A DNA stretch of 64,000 bases from contig JAIUOS010000012.1 in assembly GCA_020161755.1 (NCBI GenBank), forward strand, positions 48,525 to 112,524, read 5' to 3'. Below the pieces are notes generated by a model. That model ran no database searches, was not told where the DNA came from, and saw only the letters and a list, made by a program, of their open reading frames with translations. The DNA comes from Actinomycetota bacterium. GTDB taxonomy: Bacteria > Actinomycetota > Actinomycetes > Propionibacteriales > Propionibacteriaceae. The translations under genes and the position numbers were made by a program. Shown in pieces: positions 41,099 to 49,304 of the stretch. Numbering within the stretch: the first letter of the stretch is position 1; each line of letters starts with the position of its first letter.

Positions 41099-42441
41099 GA
41101 CTCCTCCTTCCAGTCCGCCGCCATTGTCTGCGCGACGGCGACGGTGCGCTCGGCAAGTTCGCTGAACCGTACAACGGGATGGCCGAACACGGCGGTGGCG
41201 GTCCGGTCCTCCAGCGGATCGACCAGGTTCGGGGGCAGCCCGTCCCGCCCGACCTGGGCGCCCGCCCAGGATCCCGCGGTGGCCGCGATCGAGTCGGTGT
41301 CGAGTCCGGTCTGGACGGCCAGGCCGACGGTGGTGGCGACGTCGCCGCGTCCCCACAACAGGGCCGCGGTGAGCGCGCCGGTGTTGTTCAGCACGTGCAC
41401 CCAGCTCAGGCCCGCCCAGCGACGGTCGAGTGAGTCCATGCACTCCTCCCAGTCGAGGCCGGAACGGTACTGGTGCAGGACGAGGCTGACCTCGGCGGCC
41501 AGTTGGGAGCCCGCCGGCACCTGTTCCAGGGCGACCTCGACCGACTCCTCCGCACCGGTGGTGACGAACGCCGCCGAGACCAGGGCCGCCGCCCACATCG
41601 CCCCGTAGATCCCGTTGGAACGGTGGCTCAGCCGCGCGTCACGGTGGGCGAGGGCGGCCGCACGGTCGGGCCGGCCGGGGCAGCAGTAGCCGTAGACGTC
41701 GGCGCGGATCTGGGCGCCGATCCACTCCCGGTAGGGGTTGTGGTGGCTCCCGACCTCGTCCAGCGGCACTTCCCGGACGAGGTTCTGGTAGGCGGCCCGT
41801 TCCGCGGTGTACAGCTGGTAGACCGGGAACCGCCGCAGCCACTCGCGGGCGACGTCGTCGGTGGTGAGTCGCGCGCCGTGCTTCTCCAGCAACAGGAGCC
41901 CCAGCACGGTGTAGTCGAGGTCGTCGTCCCGGACGCCGCCGGCGATCCGTCCGCGGGTGAGACCCTTCCAGGACTGGAAGCCGAGTTGCGCCGCCGCGTC
42001 CTCGTCGGCGAGCGGCACGTAGTCCCGCAGCGGGTAGGCGCCGAGGTCCTCGAGGTAGGCCTTGAGCCGGTGGCGCTCCCAGCCCTTCTCCACCGGCTTG
42101 CCCATCATGTTGCCGATCGCGCGCCCCAGCCACGCGCCCTCCACCTGGCCGGCGAACCGGGCGGGGTCCACCGCCGGCAGGTGACGCGGCCGCGGCAGCA
42201 CCCCCTGGATCTCCGCCCAGTCGGACGCCTCGAAGGCGACGTCCCCCGCGGGTGCCGCGACCGCCGCGGCGTACACCCCGAGCAACCCCTCGGCGTCGCT
42301 TCGCGCGAGGGCGGCGAGCCGCTCCGGGAGGCCGGCGATGTCGCGTCCGGACCATCGGGCCTGCGCGACCTCGTTGACCGCCAGGGCATAGGGCTCCTGC
42401 CCCATCACCTGGTCGCGCTCCACGGCGCTGATCCACTCCAT
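41065..42441 (-). CDS. ADP-ribosylglycohydrolase-family enzyme, second copy
   Basis: The 458-residue protein is longer than the 30356 homologue because of an N-terminal helical extension of about 90 residues. The core has AWLGRAIGNMMGKPVE, VRDDDLDYTVLGLLLLE in place of the usual TDDT motif, and the C-terminal GLDTDSIAATAGSWAGA. The metal Asp residues are present but rearranged in the first motif, so the substrate may not be ADP-ribose. It sits 12 bp after the MalG permease and overlaps the ROK gene, again tying this family to sugar uptake. Confidence 0.85.
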   Translation of the reverse strand: MEWISAVERDQVMGQEPYALAVNEVAQARWSGRDIAGLPERLAALARSDAEGLLGVYAAAVAAPAGDVAFEASDWAEIQGVLPRPRHLPAVDPARFAGQVEGAWLGRAIGNMMGKPVEKGWERHRLKAYLEDLGAYPLRDYVPLADEDAAAQLGFQSWKGLTRGRIAGGVRDDDLDYTVLGLLLLEKHGARLTTDDVAREWLRRFPVYQLYTAERAAYQNLVREVPLDEVGSHHNPYREWIGAQIRADVYGYCCPGRPDRAAALAHRDARLSHRSNGIYGAMWAAALVSAAFVTTGAEESVEVALEQVPAGSQLAAEVSLVLHQYRSGLDWEECMDSLDRRWAGLSWVHVLNNTGALTAALLWGRGDVATTVGLAVQTGLDTDSIAATAGSWAGAQVGRDGLPPNLVDPLEDRTATAVFGHPVVRFSELAERTVAVAQTMAADWKEESCPRDPETFSA

Positions 42442-42453
42442 GCCGTCCCCGGT

Positions 42454-43347
42454 TCAGCCCTTCTCGGCCCCGGCGGTCAGCCCGCCGGTGAGCAGCCGTT
42501 CGGTGGCGAAGAACAGGATGATCACCGGCAGGGTGATCACGACCGATCCGGCCATCAGGATCGTGGTGGGCACCTCGATGCTGCCCGACAGCTGGGCGAG
42601 GCCGAGGGAGACCGTCCAGCTCTCGCGGCGGTCCACCAGGAACAGCAGCGCGAACAGGAACTCGTTCCAGGCGATCATGAACACGAACAGGCCGGTCGCC
42701 ATGATCGACGGCAGCGACAGGGGCAGGGTGATCCGCCAGAGCGTCCCGAAGGTGCCGAGCCCGTCCAGGCGCGCCGACTCCTCGATCGAGACCGGGACGG
42801 TCTCGAAGTAGTTGCGCAGCATGTAGACCGCCACCGGGACGGTCTGGGCGATGTAGACCAGCACCAGCCCGACCAGTGACCCGCGCAGTCCGAGCCGGGT
42901 GAACAGCACGAACAGCGGGATGGCCAGCACGATGGCCGGGAACAGGTAGGTCGCGACGAACAGCGCGTTGACCTTCCGGCGCCCGAAGAACTCCAGCCTG
43001 GCCACCGCGTACGCGCCGGGAATGGCGATCGCCAGCGCGAGCAGCACCGAGCTGATCGAGACCACGCCGCTGTTGGCGAGGAACGAGCCGAACCCCTGCC
43101 CGCCGTCCTGGACGGACCGCAGCACCTTCTCGTACGTGCTGAGGGTGAACTCGTCGGGGGTGATCCACAGCCGGCCCGGGTCGCGCAGCAGGCTCTCGAT
43201 GGGCATGAACGACAGCAGCACCATGTAGTAGAAGGGCAGGATGACCCAGAGCAGCAGCACGCCGATCACCACCGGACGGGCGATGCCGAACAGCATCCGC
43301 TGCACCCGGTCGCGGTTCCAGGTGTCGTAGGAGTAGGAGCGACTCAT
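42454..43347 (-). CDS. Sugar ABC transporter permease, MalG type
   Basis: The 297-residue permease has six membrane segments, a short polar N-terminus (MSRSYSYDTWNRDRVQRM) and the cytoplasmic loop ESARLDGLG followed by ITLP. GGGGGGAGAGGG lies before the ATG, which overlaps the MalF stop (ATGA). No ATPase is encoded nearby. It belongs to the YcjP-like position in an operon whose divergent partner encodes YcjQ/YcjS/YcjM-like enzymes. Confidence 0.92.
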   Translation of the reverse strand: MSRSYSYDTWNRDRVQRMLFGIARPVVIGVLLLWVILPFYYMVLLSFMPIESLLRDPGRLWITPDEFTLSTYEKVLRSVQDGGQGFGSFLANSGVVSISSVLLALAIAIPGAYAVARLEFFGRRKVNALFVATYLFPAIVLAIPLFVLFTRLGLRGSLVGLVLVYIAQTVPVAVYMLRNYFETVPVSIEESARLDGLGTFGTLWRITLPLSLPSIMATGLFVFMIAWNEFLFALLFLVDRRESWTVSLGLAQLSGSIEVPTTILMAGSVVITLPVIILFFATERLLTGGLTAGAEKG

Positions 43348-44321
43348 ACCCTCTCCCCCCTTCGGCGCAGCACGGTCACGTAGATCCCGAGCAGCAGGAT
43401 CAGGACGAGCGCCAGCACCAGCGACTGGGCCGACGCCGCGCCGACGTTTCGCTGCACGGTGAGCAGTTCGTAGATGCGGACGGACGCCACCTGCGTCCCG
43501 GCCGCACCGCCGGTCAGCAGGAAGATGTCGTCGAAGTCGTTGAACGTCCAGATGGTGCGCAGCAGGACCAGCACGGTGAGGACGGGGGCGAGCTGCGGCA
43601 GCAGGATGTAGCGGAAGCTCTGCCACGGCGTGGCGCCGTCGACCAGGGCGGCCTCCTCCGGCTCGCTCGACAGGCCCTCGAGCCGGGCCATCAGGAACAG
43701 GAACGCGAACGGGAAGTAGCGCCATCCTTCGAACAGGATCACCGTCAGCAGGGCGGTGGGCACGGGGATCTGGAGCCCGAACAGGTCCCAGATGCCGCGT
43801 GACTGGGTCAGGAACGGGATCGGCTCGGACCACCCGAGCCACCGCTGGCCGAACTCGTTGACGATGCCGAACTCGGGGTTCAGCATGATCTTCCAGACGA
43901 ACGTGACCGCCACCACGGGCGCCACGTAGGGCAGCAGGAACGCCGCGCGGACGAAGGTGCGTCCCGGGAACGGCTTGCGGACGGCCAGCGCGGCCACCAT
44001 CCCGATCACGGTGGTGACGACCACCGAGCCGAAGGTGTAGACGGCCGAGGTCCACAGGCTGCTCCAGAGGGCTCCGGAGCGGAGGACGAGGCGGAAGTTG
44101 TCGAGCGTGAGCGGCGCGAACGGGTTGGCCCGTCCGATCTGGATGAGCTTGAGCTCCTGGAACGAGATCAGGATCGACCAGAGCAACGGGAAGACCACCA
44201 CCACGAGGATGATCAGGAGGGTGGGGCTCATCAGCAGCAGTCCCGTGCGGGACTGGCGGCCGGCCAGGGTGGTACGGCGTCCACCCCGGCCGGTCGTCGG
44301 CGTTGTCAGGCTCTGCGCCAC
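43344..44321 (-). CDS. Sugar ABC transporter permease, MalF type
   Basis: The 325-residue permease begins with a Gly/Arg-rich cytoplasmic stretch (TTPTTGRGGRRTTLAGRQ), then six membrane segments and the loop EAALVDGATPW followed by ILLP. It starts at GTG, 7 bp after the binding-protein stop. It pairs with the MalG protein encoded immediately downstream and takes substrate from the 45723 lipoprotein. Confidence 0.92.
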   Translation of the reverse strand: MAQSLTTPTTGRGGRRTTLAGRQSRTGLLLMSPTLLIILVVVVFPLLWSILISFQELKLIQIGRANPFAPLTLDNFRLVLRSGALWSSLWTSAVYTFGSVVVTTVIGMVAALAVRKPFPGRTFVRAAFLLPYVAPVVAVTFVWKIMLNPEFGIVNEFGQRWLGWSEPIPFLTQSRGIWDLFGLQIPVPTALLTVILFEGWRYFPFAFLFLMARLEGLSSEPEEAALVDGATPWQSFRYILLPQLAPVLTVLVLLRTIWTFNDFDDIFLLTGGAAGTQVASVRIYELLTVQRNVGAASAQSLVLALVLILLLGIYVTVLRRRGERV

Positions 44322-44328
44322 GTCGGAC

Positions 44329-45723
44329 TCAGCCGAGTTCGTCGCTGATCGCCTGGGCCTGCTCCTGGGCCTTGGCCGCCGCGTCCGCGGGGCTGAGACC
44401 GGAGTCCCACATCTCGTTGAGGATCTTCGGGATCACGAACTGGTTCGCGACGGCCGCGGCGAGCGCGCCCTTGCCCTGCGGGAGCCCCCAACGGTTGAAG
44501 CCGTTCGGAGCCGCCGCCACCGCGGCGAGGATCTCCGCGCTGTAGGTGTCGGAGAGCAGTTCCTTGGTGTCGACACCGGTCTTGAGCTGCTTCCACGCGT
44601 CGGTGAACTTCGCCGGCTCGTCCGCGGTACCGAAGCGGGTCGGCACCTTGCCCTCGGCCGCGACCGAGAGCCAGTCGACGTAGCCGTCGTTCATCATGTA
44701 CTCGACCAGCCCGGTGGTGTCCGGATCGGCGCCGGTGAGCACCGCCCAGGACACGATCTCGCCGAAGGAGGCGGGCTCGGTGCCGTTCGGGCCCTGGATC
44801 GCGCTGACCACGCCGGTGTTCTTGGCGAGCCACTTCGGGTCGTCCGTGCACTTGTCGCAGGTGGGCAGGGCGTCCTTGCGGAGGCCGGCGAGTTCGTCCA
44901 GCAGGAAGGACGACCAGACCACCATGGCGGCGTCACCGGCGAAGTAGGTGGCGCGGGTGGTGTCGGCGTCCTGCGCGCCGGAGGTGGAGTACTGCTTGAT
45001 GAGGTCGGCGTAGAACTTGAGCGACTCCTGGCAGGCCGGGCTGTTCAGGGTGATCTGGTCACCGGTGACGAGCTGGCAGTTGTTGGCCAGCGCGAAGTGC
45101 TCGAAGGTCTGCTGGGTGAAGGAGTCCGCAGCGGCCGTGGAGGCCACGATGCCGGCCATCTTGCCGTTGTCGAGCGCCTGCGCCGCCTTGGCGATCGCGT
45201 CGTAGGTCGTGGGTGCCGCCAGGCCGGCGGCGTCGAACAGGTCCTTGCGGTAGAACAGCAGCTGCGCCCAGCCGTCGCTCGGCACGGCGAGCTGGGTGTC
45301 GCCGTCCTTGAGGAGCTCGAGGGCCCGCGGCGAGAACGTGGACGCGCCGAGGTCGTTGACGATCTTCGCCGCCGCATCGGTGTCCAGCAGCTTGTCGGTG
45401 GCGAGCTGGTTGATCCCGTTCATCGAGACCGCCCCGATCACGTCGGGCAGGTCGTTCGCCGCGGCGGCGGACGCCAGCACCGTGGCGAGCTGGTCCTCGG
45501 CGACCGCGACGAGCTTGGTCTGGACGCCGGTCTTGGCGGTGTAGGCATCCAGGATCTTCTGCTGGGTCGCGACCCTCTCGGCCACATCTTCGACGGTCCA
45601 CACCGTCAGTACTTTCGCGCTGCCCGAGCCCGCCGAAGTCGTGCTGGTCGGCGCGCTGGTGCAGCCGGTGATGGCCAGAACGACGGCGGCTGCCGCCAGT
45701 ACTGGCTTCCATCCCTTGCGCAT
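44329..45723 (-). CDS. Sugar-binding lipoprotein of an ABC importer
   Basis: The 464-residue receptor has a lipoprotein signal (MRKGWKPVLAAAAVVLAITGC, lipobox ITGC), a Ser/Thr linker and a family 1 solute-binding fold (VLTVWTVEDVAERVATQQKI; later AMVVWSSFLLDELAGL). A CDKC pair in LPTCDKCTDDPKW may form a disulfide near the ligand site. The ATG at 45723 follows GGGGAGA; an upstream start would overlap the operator. It heads the minus-strand operon and is divergent from the dehydrogenase operon. Confidence 0.92.
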   Translation of the reverse strand: MRKGWKPVLAAAAVVLAITGCTSAPTSTTSAGSGSAKVLTVWTVEDVAERVATQQKILDAYTAKTGVQTKLVAVAEDQLATVLASAAAANDLPDVIGAVSMNGINQLATDKLLDTDAAAKIVNDLGASTFSPRALELLKDGDTQLAVPSDGWAQLLFYRKDLFDAAGLAAPTTYDAIAKAAQALDNGKMAGIVASTAAADSFTQQTFEHFALANNCQLVTGDQITLNSPACQESLKFYADLIKQYSTSGAQDADTTRATYFAGDAAMVVWSSFLLDELAGLRKDALPTCDKCTDDPKWLAKNTGVVSAIQGPNGTEPASFGEIVSWAVLTGADPDTTGLVEYMMNDGYVDWLSVAAEGKVPTRFGTADEPAKFTDAWKQLKTGVDTKELLSDTYSAEILAAVAAAPNGFNRWGLPQGKGALAAAVANQFVIPKILNEMWDSGLSPADAAAKAQEQAQAISDELG

Positions 45724-45777
45724 GAGGTCTCCCCTCCGTTGGTAGAGACGGCTTGGTCGCCGTTGGCACAACGCTAA

Positions 45778-45808
45778 CATCTTTCGTCAAGCTAGTCGAC
45801 AAAAGATG
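45778..45808. promoter_or_regulatory. Inverted-repeat operator in the divergent promoter (ROK candidate)
   Basis: Arms CATCTTTCGTC (45778-45788) and GACAAAAGATG (45798-45808) match at 10 of 11 positions around a 9-bp AT-containing spacer. The site lies between the divergent importer and dehydrogenase operons, and its right arm overlaps the -35 of the plus-strand promoter. The ROK protein at 39929 is the likely ligand-responsive repressor. Confidence 0.6.
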
Positions 45809-45823
45809 CCAAACCTTTATACT
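45796..45823 (+). promoter_or_regulatory. Promoter of the dehydrogenase/GH36/GH13 operon
   Basis: A TCGACA -35 (45796-45801) and TATACT -10 (45818-45823) are separated by 16 bp. They lie 46 bp before the GTG of the dehydrogenase gene. The operator right arm covers the -35, which fits repression by exclusion of RNA polymerase. Confidence 0.6.
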
Positions 45824-45868
45824 GAAGCTAGTGCGAAGGCCCACCCAAGGCCGGGAAGGAACGACGAA

Positions 45869-46927
45869 GTGGCCACGGTCGTCCAGTTCAGCTCACCGAA
45901 ACAGGTGGAGCTCGTCGAATGCCCCGAGCAGGAGTTGCTGCCCGGGACCGTCCGGGTGCGGACCTGGTACTCCGGGATCTCGGCCGGTACCGAACTGACC
46001 GCGTACCGCGGGACGAATCCCTACGTCTCGAAGCAGTGGGACGCGGAGCGCCGCCTGTTCGTCGAGGGGCCGCCCAGTTTCGCCTACCCGGTGTCGGGGT
46101 GGGGCTACTCCGAGGTCGGCGAGGTCGTCGAGGTTGCCACCGACGTCACCGAGCCGGCCGTCGGCGATGTCGTCTACGGAATCTGGGGCCACCGGAGTGA
46201 CGCGGTGCTCCCCGCGGCCCGGCTGGCCGTCCAGCGGATGCCGGCCGGTGTCCCGCCGATCCACGGCGTGTTCTTCCGGGTCGGGGCCATCGCCCTGAAC
46301 GCCGTCCTCGCCGCGGACGTGAAGCTGGGCGACCGGCTCGCCATCTACGGGCAGGGCGTGATCGGCCTGCTCGCCACCCGGCTGGCCACCCTGAGCGGGG
46401 CGACGGTCGCCGCCGTGGACGCCATCCCGCACCGGCGGGACCTGTCCACGGCCATGGGAGCGGCCGCGGTGTTCGGCGTGGACGGGGCCGAAGGCGCCGG
46501 TGCCGACGTGCGGCGGTGGGCGTCCGGGCTCGGAGCCGACGCCGCCATCGAACTCAGCGGCAACTACCGGGCGCTCCACGAGGCCATCCGCAGCGTCGTG
46601 GCGGACGGGGTCGTGGTCGCGTCCGGCTTCTACCAGGGCGGGGCCGAGCCGCTCCGGCTGGGCGAGGAGTTCCACCACAACCGGGTGCGGATCGTCGCCA
46701 GCCAGATCGGGGGCACCCCCACCAGCCTCGGCTCCCGCTGGAACCACGCGCGGTTGCTCTCGGTGTTCGGCGAGCAGCTCCGACTCGGGGCGCTCGACCC
46801 CGCCGCGCTGATCACCGACGTGGTGGACGCGGACGAGGTCGGCTCGGCCTTCGCCAGGCTCGACCGGTCCGACCCCGAGACCCTCCAGGTCGTCCTCCGC
46901 TTCGCCGCCGAGGACGGCCTCCGATGA
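45869..46927 (+). CDS. MDR-family sugar dehydrogenase (YcjQ-like)
   Basis: The 352-residue protein belongs to the medium-chain dehydrogenase superfamily: an N-terminal GroES-like domain with YSGISAGTE, then a Rossmann domain with the coenzyme loop IYGQGVIGLLATRLA. The Cys of the usual catalytic zinc motif is not seen at YSGIS, so zinc binding is uncertain. E. coli YcjQ, an oxidoreductase of the guloside/glucoside pathway, occupies a matching place next to a Gfo/Idh enzyme. The GTG at 45869 is chosen because GGGAAGGA lies 8 bp upstream and the domain starts there. It overlaps the next gene by 4 bp. Confidence 0.82.
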   Translation: MATVVQFSSPKQVELVECPEQELLPGTVRVRTWYSGISAGTELTAYRGTNPYVSKQWDAERRLFVEGPPSFAYPVSGWGYSEVGEVVEVATDVTEPAVGDVVYGIWGHRSDAVLPAARLAVQRMPAGVPPIHGVFFRVGAIALNAVLAADVKLGDRLAIYGQGVIGLLATRLATLSGATVAAVDAIPHRRDLSTAMGAAAVFGVDGAEGAGADVRRWASGLGADAAIELSGNYRALHEAIRSVVADGVVVASGFYQGGAEPLRLGEEFHHNRVRIVASQIGGTPTSLGSRWNHARLLSVFGEQLRLGALDPAALITDVVDADEVGSAFARLDRSDPETLQVVLRFAAEDGLR

Positions 46928-47979
46928 CCGACGTCGACTTCCGTCCCCGCTTCCCCGACGCACGGCTGCCGATCGCGATCCTGGGCTGCGGCCGGATCGC
47001 CCAGGACGCGCACCTGCCGGCGTACACGGCAAACGGGCTGGAGGTGGCCGGCGTGTGGGGCCGCAACCCTGCCGCGATGGCGTCCGTCCGCGACCGGTTC
47101 CCGGCCGTCGGCCGGGTGTACTCCAGCCCCGAGGAACTCCTCGCCGACCCGGAGGTGGCGGTGGTCGACATCGCCACTCCGGTGGCCGCCCGCGCGGATT
47201 GGATCGCCGCGGCGGTGGCCGCCGGCAAGCACGTCCTGGCGCAGAAGCCCCTGACCCTGGAGCCGGACCTGCTCGAGCCCGTCCTCGCCGAGGCCGCGGC
47301 GAAGGGCCTCCGGGTGGCGGTCAACCAGAACGGACGGTGGGCGCCGCCCTGGCGGGTCGCGTCCCTCCTGGTCCGCGACGGCGCGATCGGCGACGTGTTC
47401 GCCGTCAGCCACCTGCACGACAAGCCGCTGCCGCCGATCGCGGGCACGCCGTTCGACGACCTCGAACACATGCTGGTCACCGACTACCTGCTGCACTGGA
47501 TCGACATCAGCCGCACGTGGCTGGCCGGCAAGGTCGCGCACACCGTGCAGGCCAGCGACTCCCGGGTGCCCGGCCAGCCCGACACCGCGCGCAACCCGTG
47601 GTCCGCGTCCATCGCCATCACCTGCACCGACGGCGCCCGCGCCGAGATGCGGGTGACCGGCAACGTCCGCACCGCGACGCCCTCCTGCCCGTTCTGGATC
47701 CACGGCACCGAAGGGACGATCCGCGGCAGCGTCCTGTTCAACTCCGACCGGGTGGCGCTCGACGACGGCACCACCGTCACCGAGCACCCGCTGAGCGGGC
47801 AGTGGTTCGTGGACGGCTTCGCCGGCGCGATGGGTGAGCTCCTGTGCGCCATCGCCGAGGACCGCGAGCCGGAGAACTCGGCGCGCGAGAACCTGGCGAC
47901 GGTCCGGCTCATGCTCGGCGCGCGGGACTCCGCCCGCCAGGGCGGCGCCGTGGTCGACGTGTCCGGGCTCCGCCTGTGA
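46924..47979 (+). CDS. Gfo/Idh/MocA-family oxidoreductase (YcjS-like)
   Basis: The 351-residue protein has an N-terminal Rossmann fold (AILGCGRIAQDAHLPAY), the family Lys in AQKPLTLEP (QKP replaces the common EKP), and a C-terminal alpha/beta dimerisation domain with an HWIDISRTWL active-site helix. Enzymes of this family reversibly oxidise a ring hydroxyl, often at C3 of a glucoside, with NAD(P). Paired with the MDR dehydrogenase it could carry out oxidation and re-reduction at one carbon, as YcjS and YcjQ do in E. coli. Overlaps on both sides show tight coupling. Confidence 0.87.
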   Translation: MTDVDFRPRFPDARLPIAILGCGRIAQDAHLPAYTANGLEVAGVWGRNPAAMASVRDRFPAVGRVYSSPEELLADPEVAVVDIATPVAARADWIAAAVAAGKHVLAQKPLTLEPDLLEPVLAEAAAKGLRVAVNQNGRWAPPWRVASLLVRDGAIGDVFAVSHLHDKPLPPIAGTPFDDLEHMLVTDYLLHWIDISRTWLAGKVAHTVQASDSRVPGQPDTARNPWSASIAITCTDGARAEMRVTGNVRTATPSCPFWIHGTEGTIRGSVLFNSDRVALDDGTTVTEHPLSGQWFVDGFAGAMGELLCAIAEDREPENSARENLATVRLMLGARDSARQGGAVVDVSGLRL

Positions 47980-49304
47980 CCGGGAGCGCGGGCAGGTTCA
48001 CCACCATCGACGAGGTGGCCTGCGGTCGCGATGCCCGGGTCTACACCGAGGGCTGGCAGAGCTGGAGCCCGACCACGTGGTACCGGCTCGACGAGCCGGC
48101 CCGCCTGCCGGAGGACCCCGTCCGGGCGGCGATGCGGTTCCGGGCGGGGGCCCTCCCGCCGCAGACGGGGTTCCAGGGGGAAGGCCTGCTGGTCCTCGAC
48201 CCGGGCGACGGCGAACCCGTCCGTTGTTACGGCGTCGACCGGACGACCGCGATCCCGAGCATTCGCGCCGAGGTCGACGGCTCCACGGTGCGGATCAGCA
48301 CCGACGGCGACCCCGCCGGTGTGAAGCGTGTCGACGCCGCGGGAGTCGCCCCCGCGCTCGGCCGGTACGGTGACCGGCTCGCCCGGGCGGCCGGGGTGGG
48401 CGAGCTGCGGCCCGCACCCACGGCATGGTGCTCCTGGTACCGGTACTTCGAGGACGTGGCGCCAGCCGACATCGAGGAGAACCTCACCGCGATCGAGGAC
48501 CGCGACCTGCCGGTCGAGGTCATCCAGCTCGACGACGGCTGGGAGGTCGGCGTGGGCGACTGGACGGAGAACGTCCGGTTCGGCTCACTCGCCCCGCTCG
48601 CCGACCTGATCCGCTCCCGCGGGCGGCGTGCCGGCATCTGGCTGGCGCCGTTCGTCGCCACCGCCGACAGCGAGCTGGCCCGCACCCACCCCGACTGGCT
48701 CGTCGGCGACGCCGGGGCGAACTGGGGGGCGCCCCTGCGCGGGCTCGACCTCGGCCGCCCCGACGTGCGGGACTGGCTGCGTGGCGTCGTCGCCCGACTG
48801 GCCGACCTCGGCTTCGACTACTTCAAGCTCGACTTCCTCTACGGCGGCGCCCTCACCCGGACGCCCGAGGATCCCGACGGCACCCGCGCGTACCGGGCCG
48901 GCCTGGCCACCGTCCGCGAGGGCGCCGGACCCGAGGCGTACCTCGTCGGCTGCGGGGCGCCGATCCTGCCCAGCGTCGGGCTGGTCGACGCGATGCGGGT
49001 CTCGCCCGACACCTTCCACCCCGAGGGCCAGGACGGTTCGACCGGGCTGCGGGGGGAGATGGGTGCCCGTGCGCGCGCCTGGCAGCAGGGCCGATTGTGG
49101 GTCAACGACGCGGACTGCCTGGTCGCGCGGCCCAGCTTCCCGCTGCGCGAGCCGTGGGCGGACGTCGTCCGCGAGGTCAGCGGTCTCCGCTCGTGCTCCG
49201 ACCGCATCGCCGAACTCGACGAGTGGGGCCTGACCACCGTCCGCGACCTCCTCGGCCACACCCCGCCACCCACCCCTTTCCTGACCGAAGGCACCCATGA
49301 CTGA
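47976..49304 (+). CDS. GH36-type alpha-galactosidase-like enzyme
   Basis: The 442-residue protein contains the GH36/clan-D barrel: WCSWYRYFEDV, IQLDDGWEVGVGDW, the nucleophile motif YFKLDFLYGG (D286) and a later Asp in MRVSPDT (D345) as acid/base. It lacks the large N-terminal supersandwich of typical bacterial GH36 enzymes of about 700 residues, so it is a compact form. No signal peptide is seen; the imported glycoside would be cleaved in the cytoplasm. The GTG start overlaps the preceding stop, and the end overlaps the next gene by 8 bp. Confidence 0.85.
   Translation: MTGSAGRFTTIDEVACGRDARVYTEGWQSWSPTTWYRLDEPARLPEDPVRAAMRFRAGALPPQTGFQGEGLLVLDPGDGEPVRCYGVDRTTAIPSIRAEVDGSTVRISTDGDPAGVKRVDAAGVAPALGRYGDRLARAAGVGELRPAPTAWCSWYRYFEDVAPADIEENLTAIEDRDLPVEVIQLDDGWEVGVGDWTENVRFGSLAPLADLIRSRGRRAGIWLAPFVATADSELARTHPDWLVGDAGANWGAPLRGLDLGRPDVRDWLRGVVARLADLGFDYFKLDFLYGGALTRTPEDPDGTRAYRAGLATVREGAGPEAYLVGCGAPILPSVGLVDAMRVSPDTFHPEGQDGSTGLRGEMGARARAWQQGRLWVNDADCLVARPSFPLREPWADVVREVSGLRSCSDRIAELDEWGLTTVRDLLGHTPPPTPFLTEGTHD

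Noticed and set aside
41099..41596. N-terminal extension of the ROK frame to 41596
   Set aside because: The extension is low-complexity shadow of the ADP-ribosylglycohydrolase gene. The helix-turn-helix and a GGAAGGAG site place the start at 41098.
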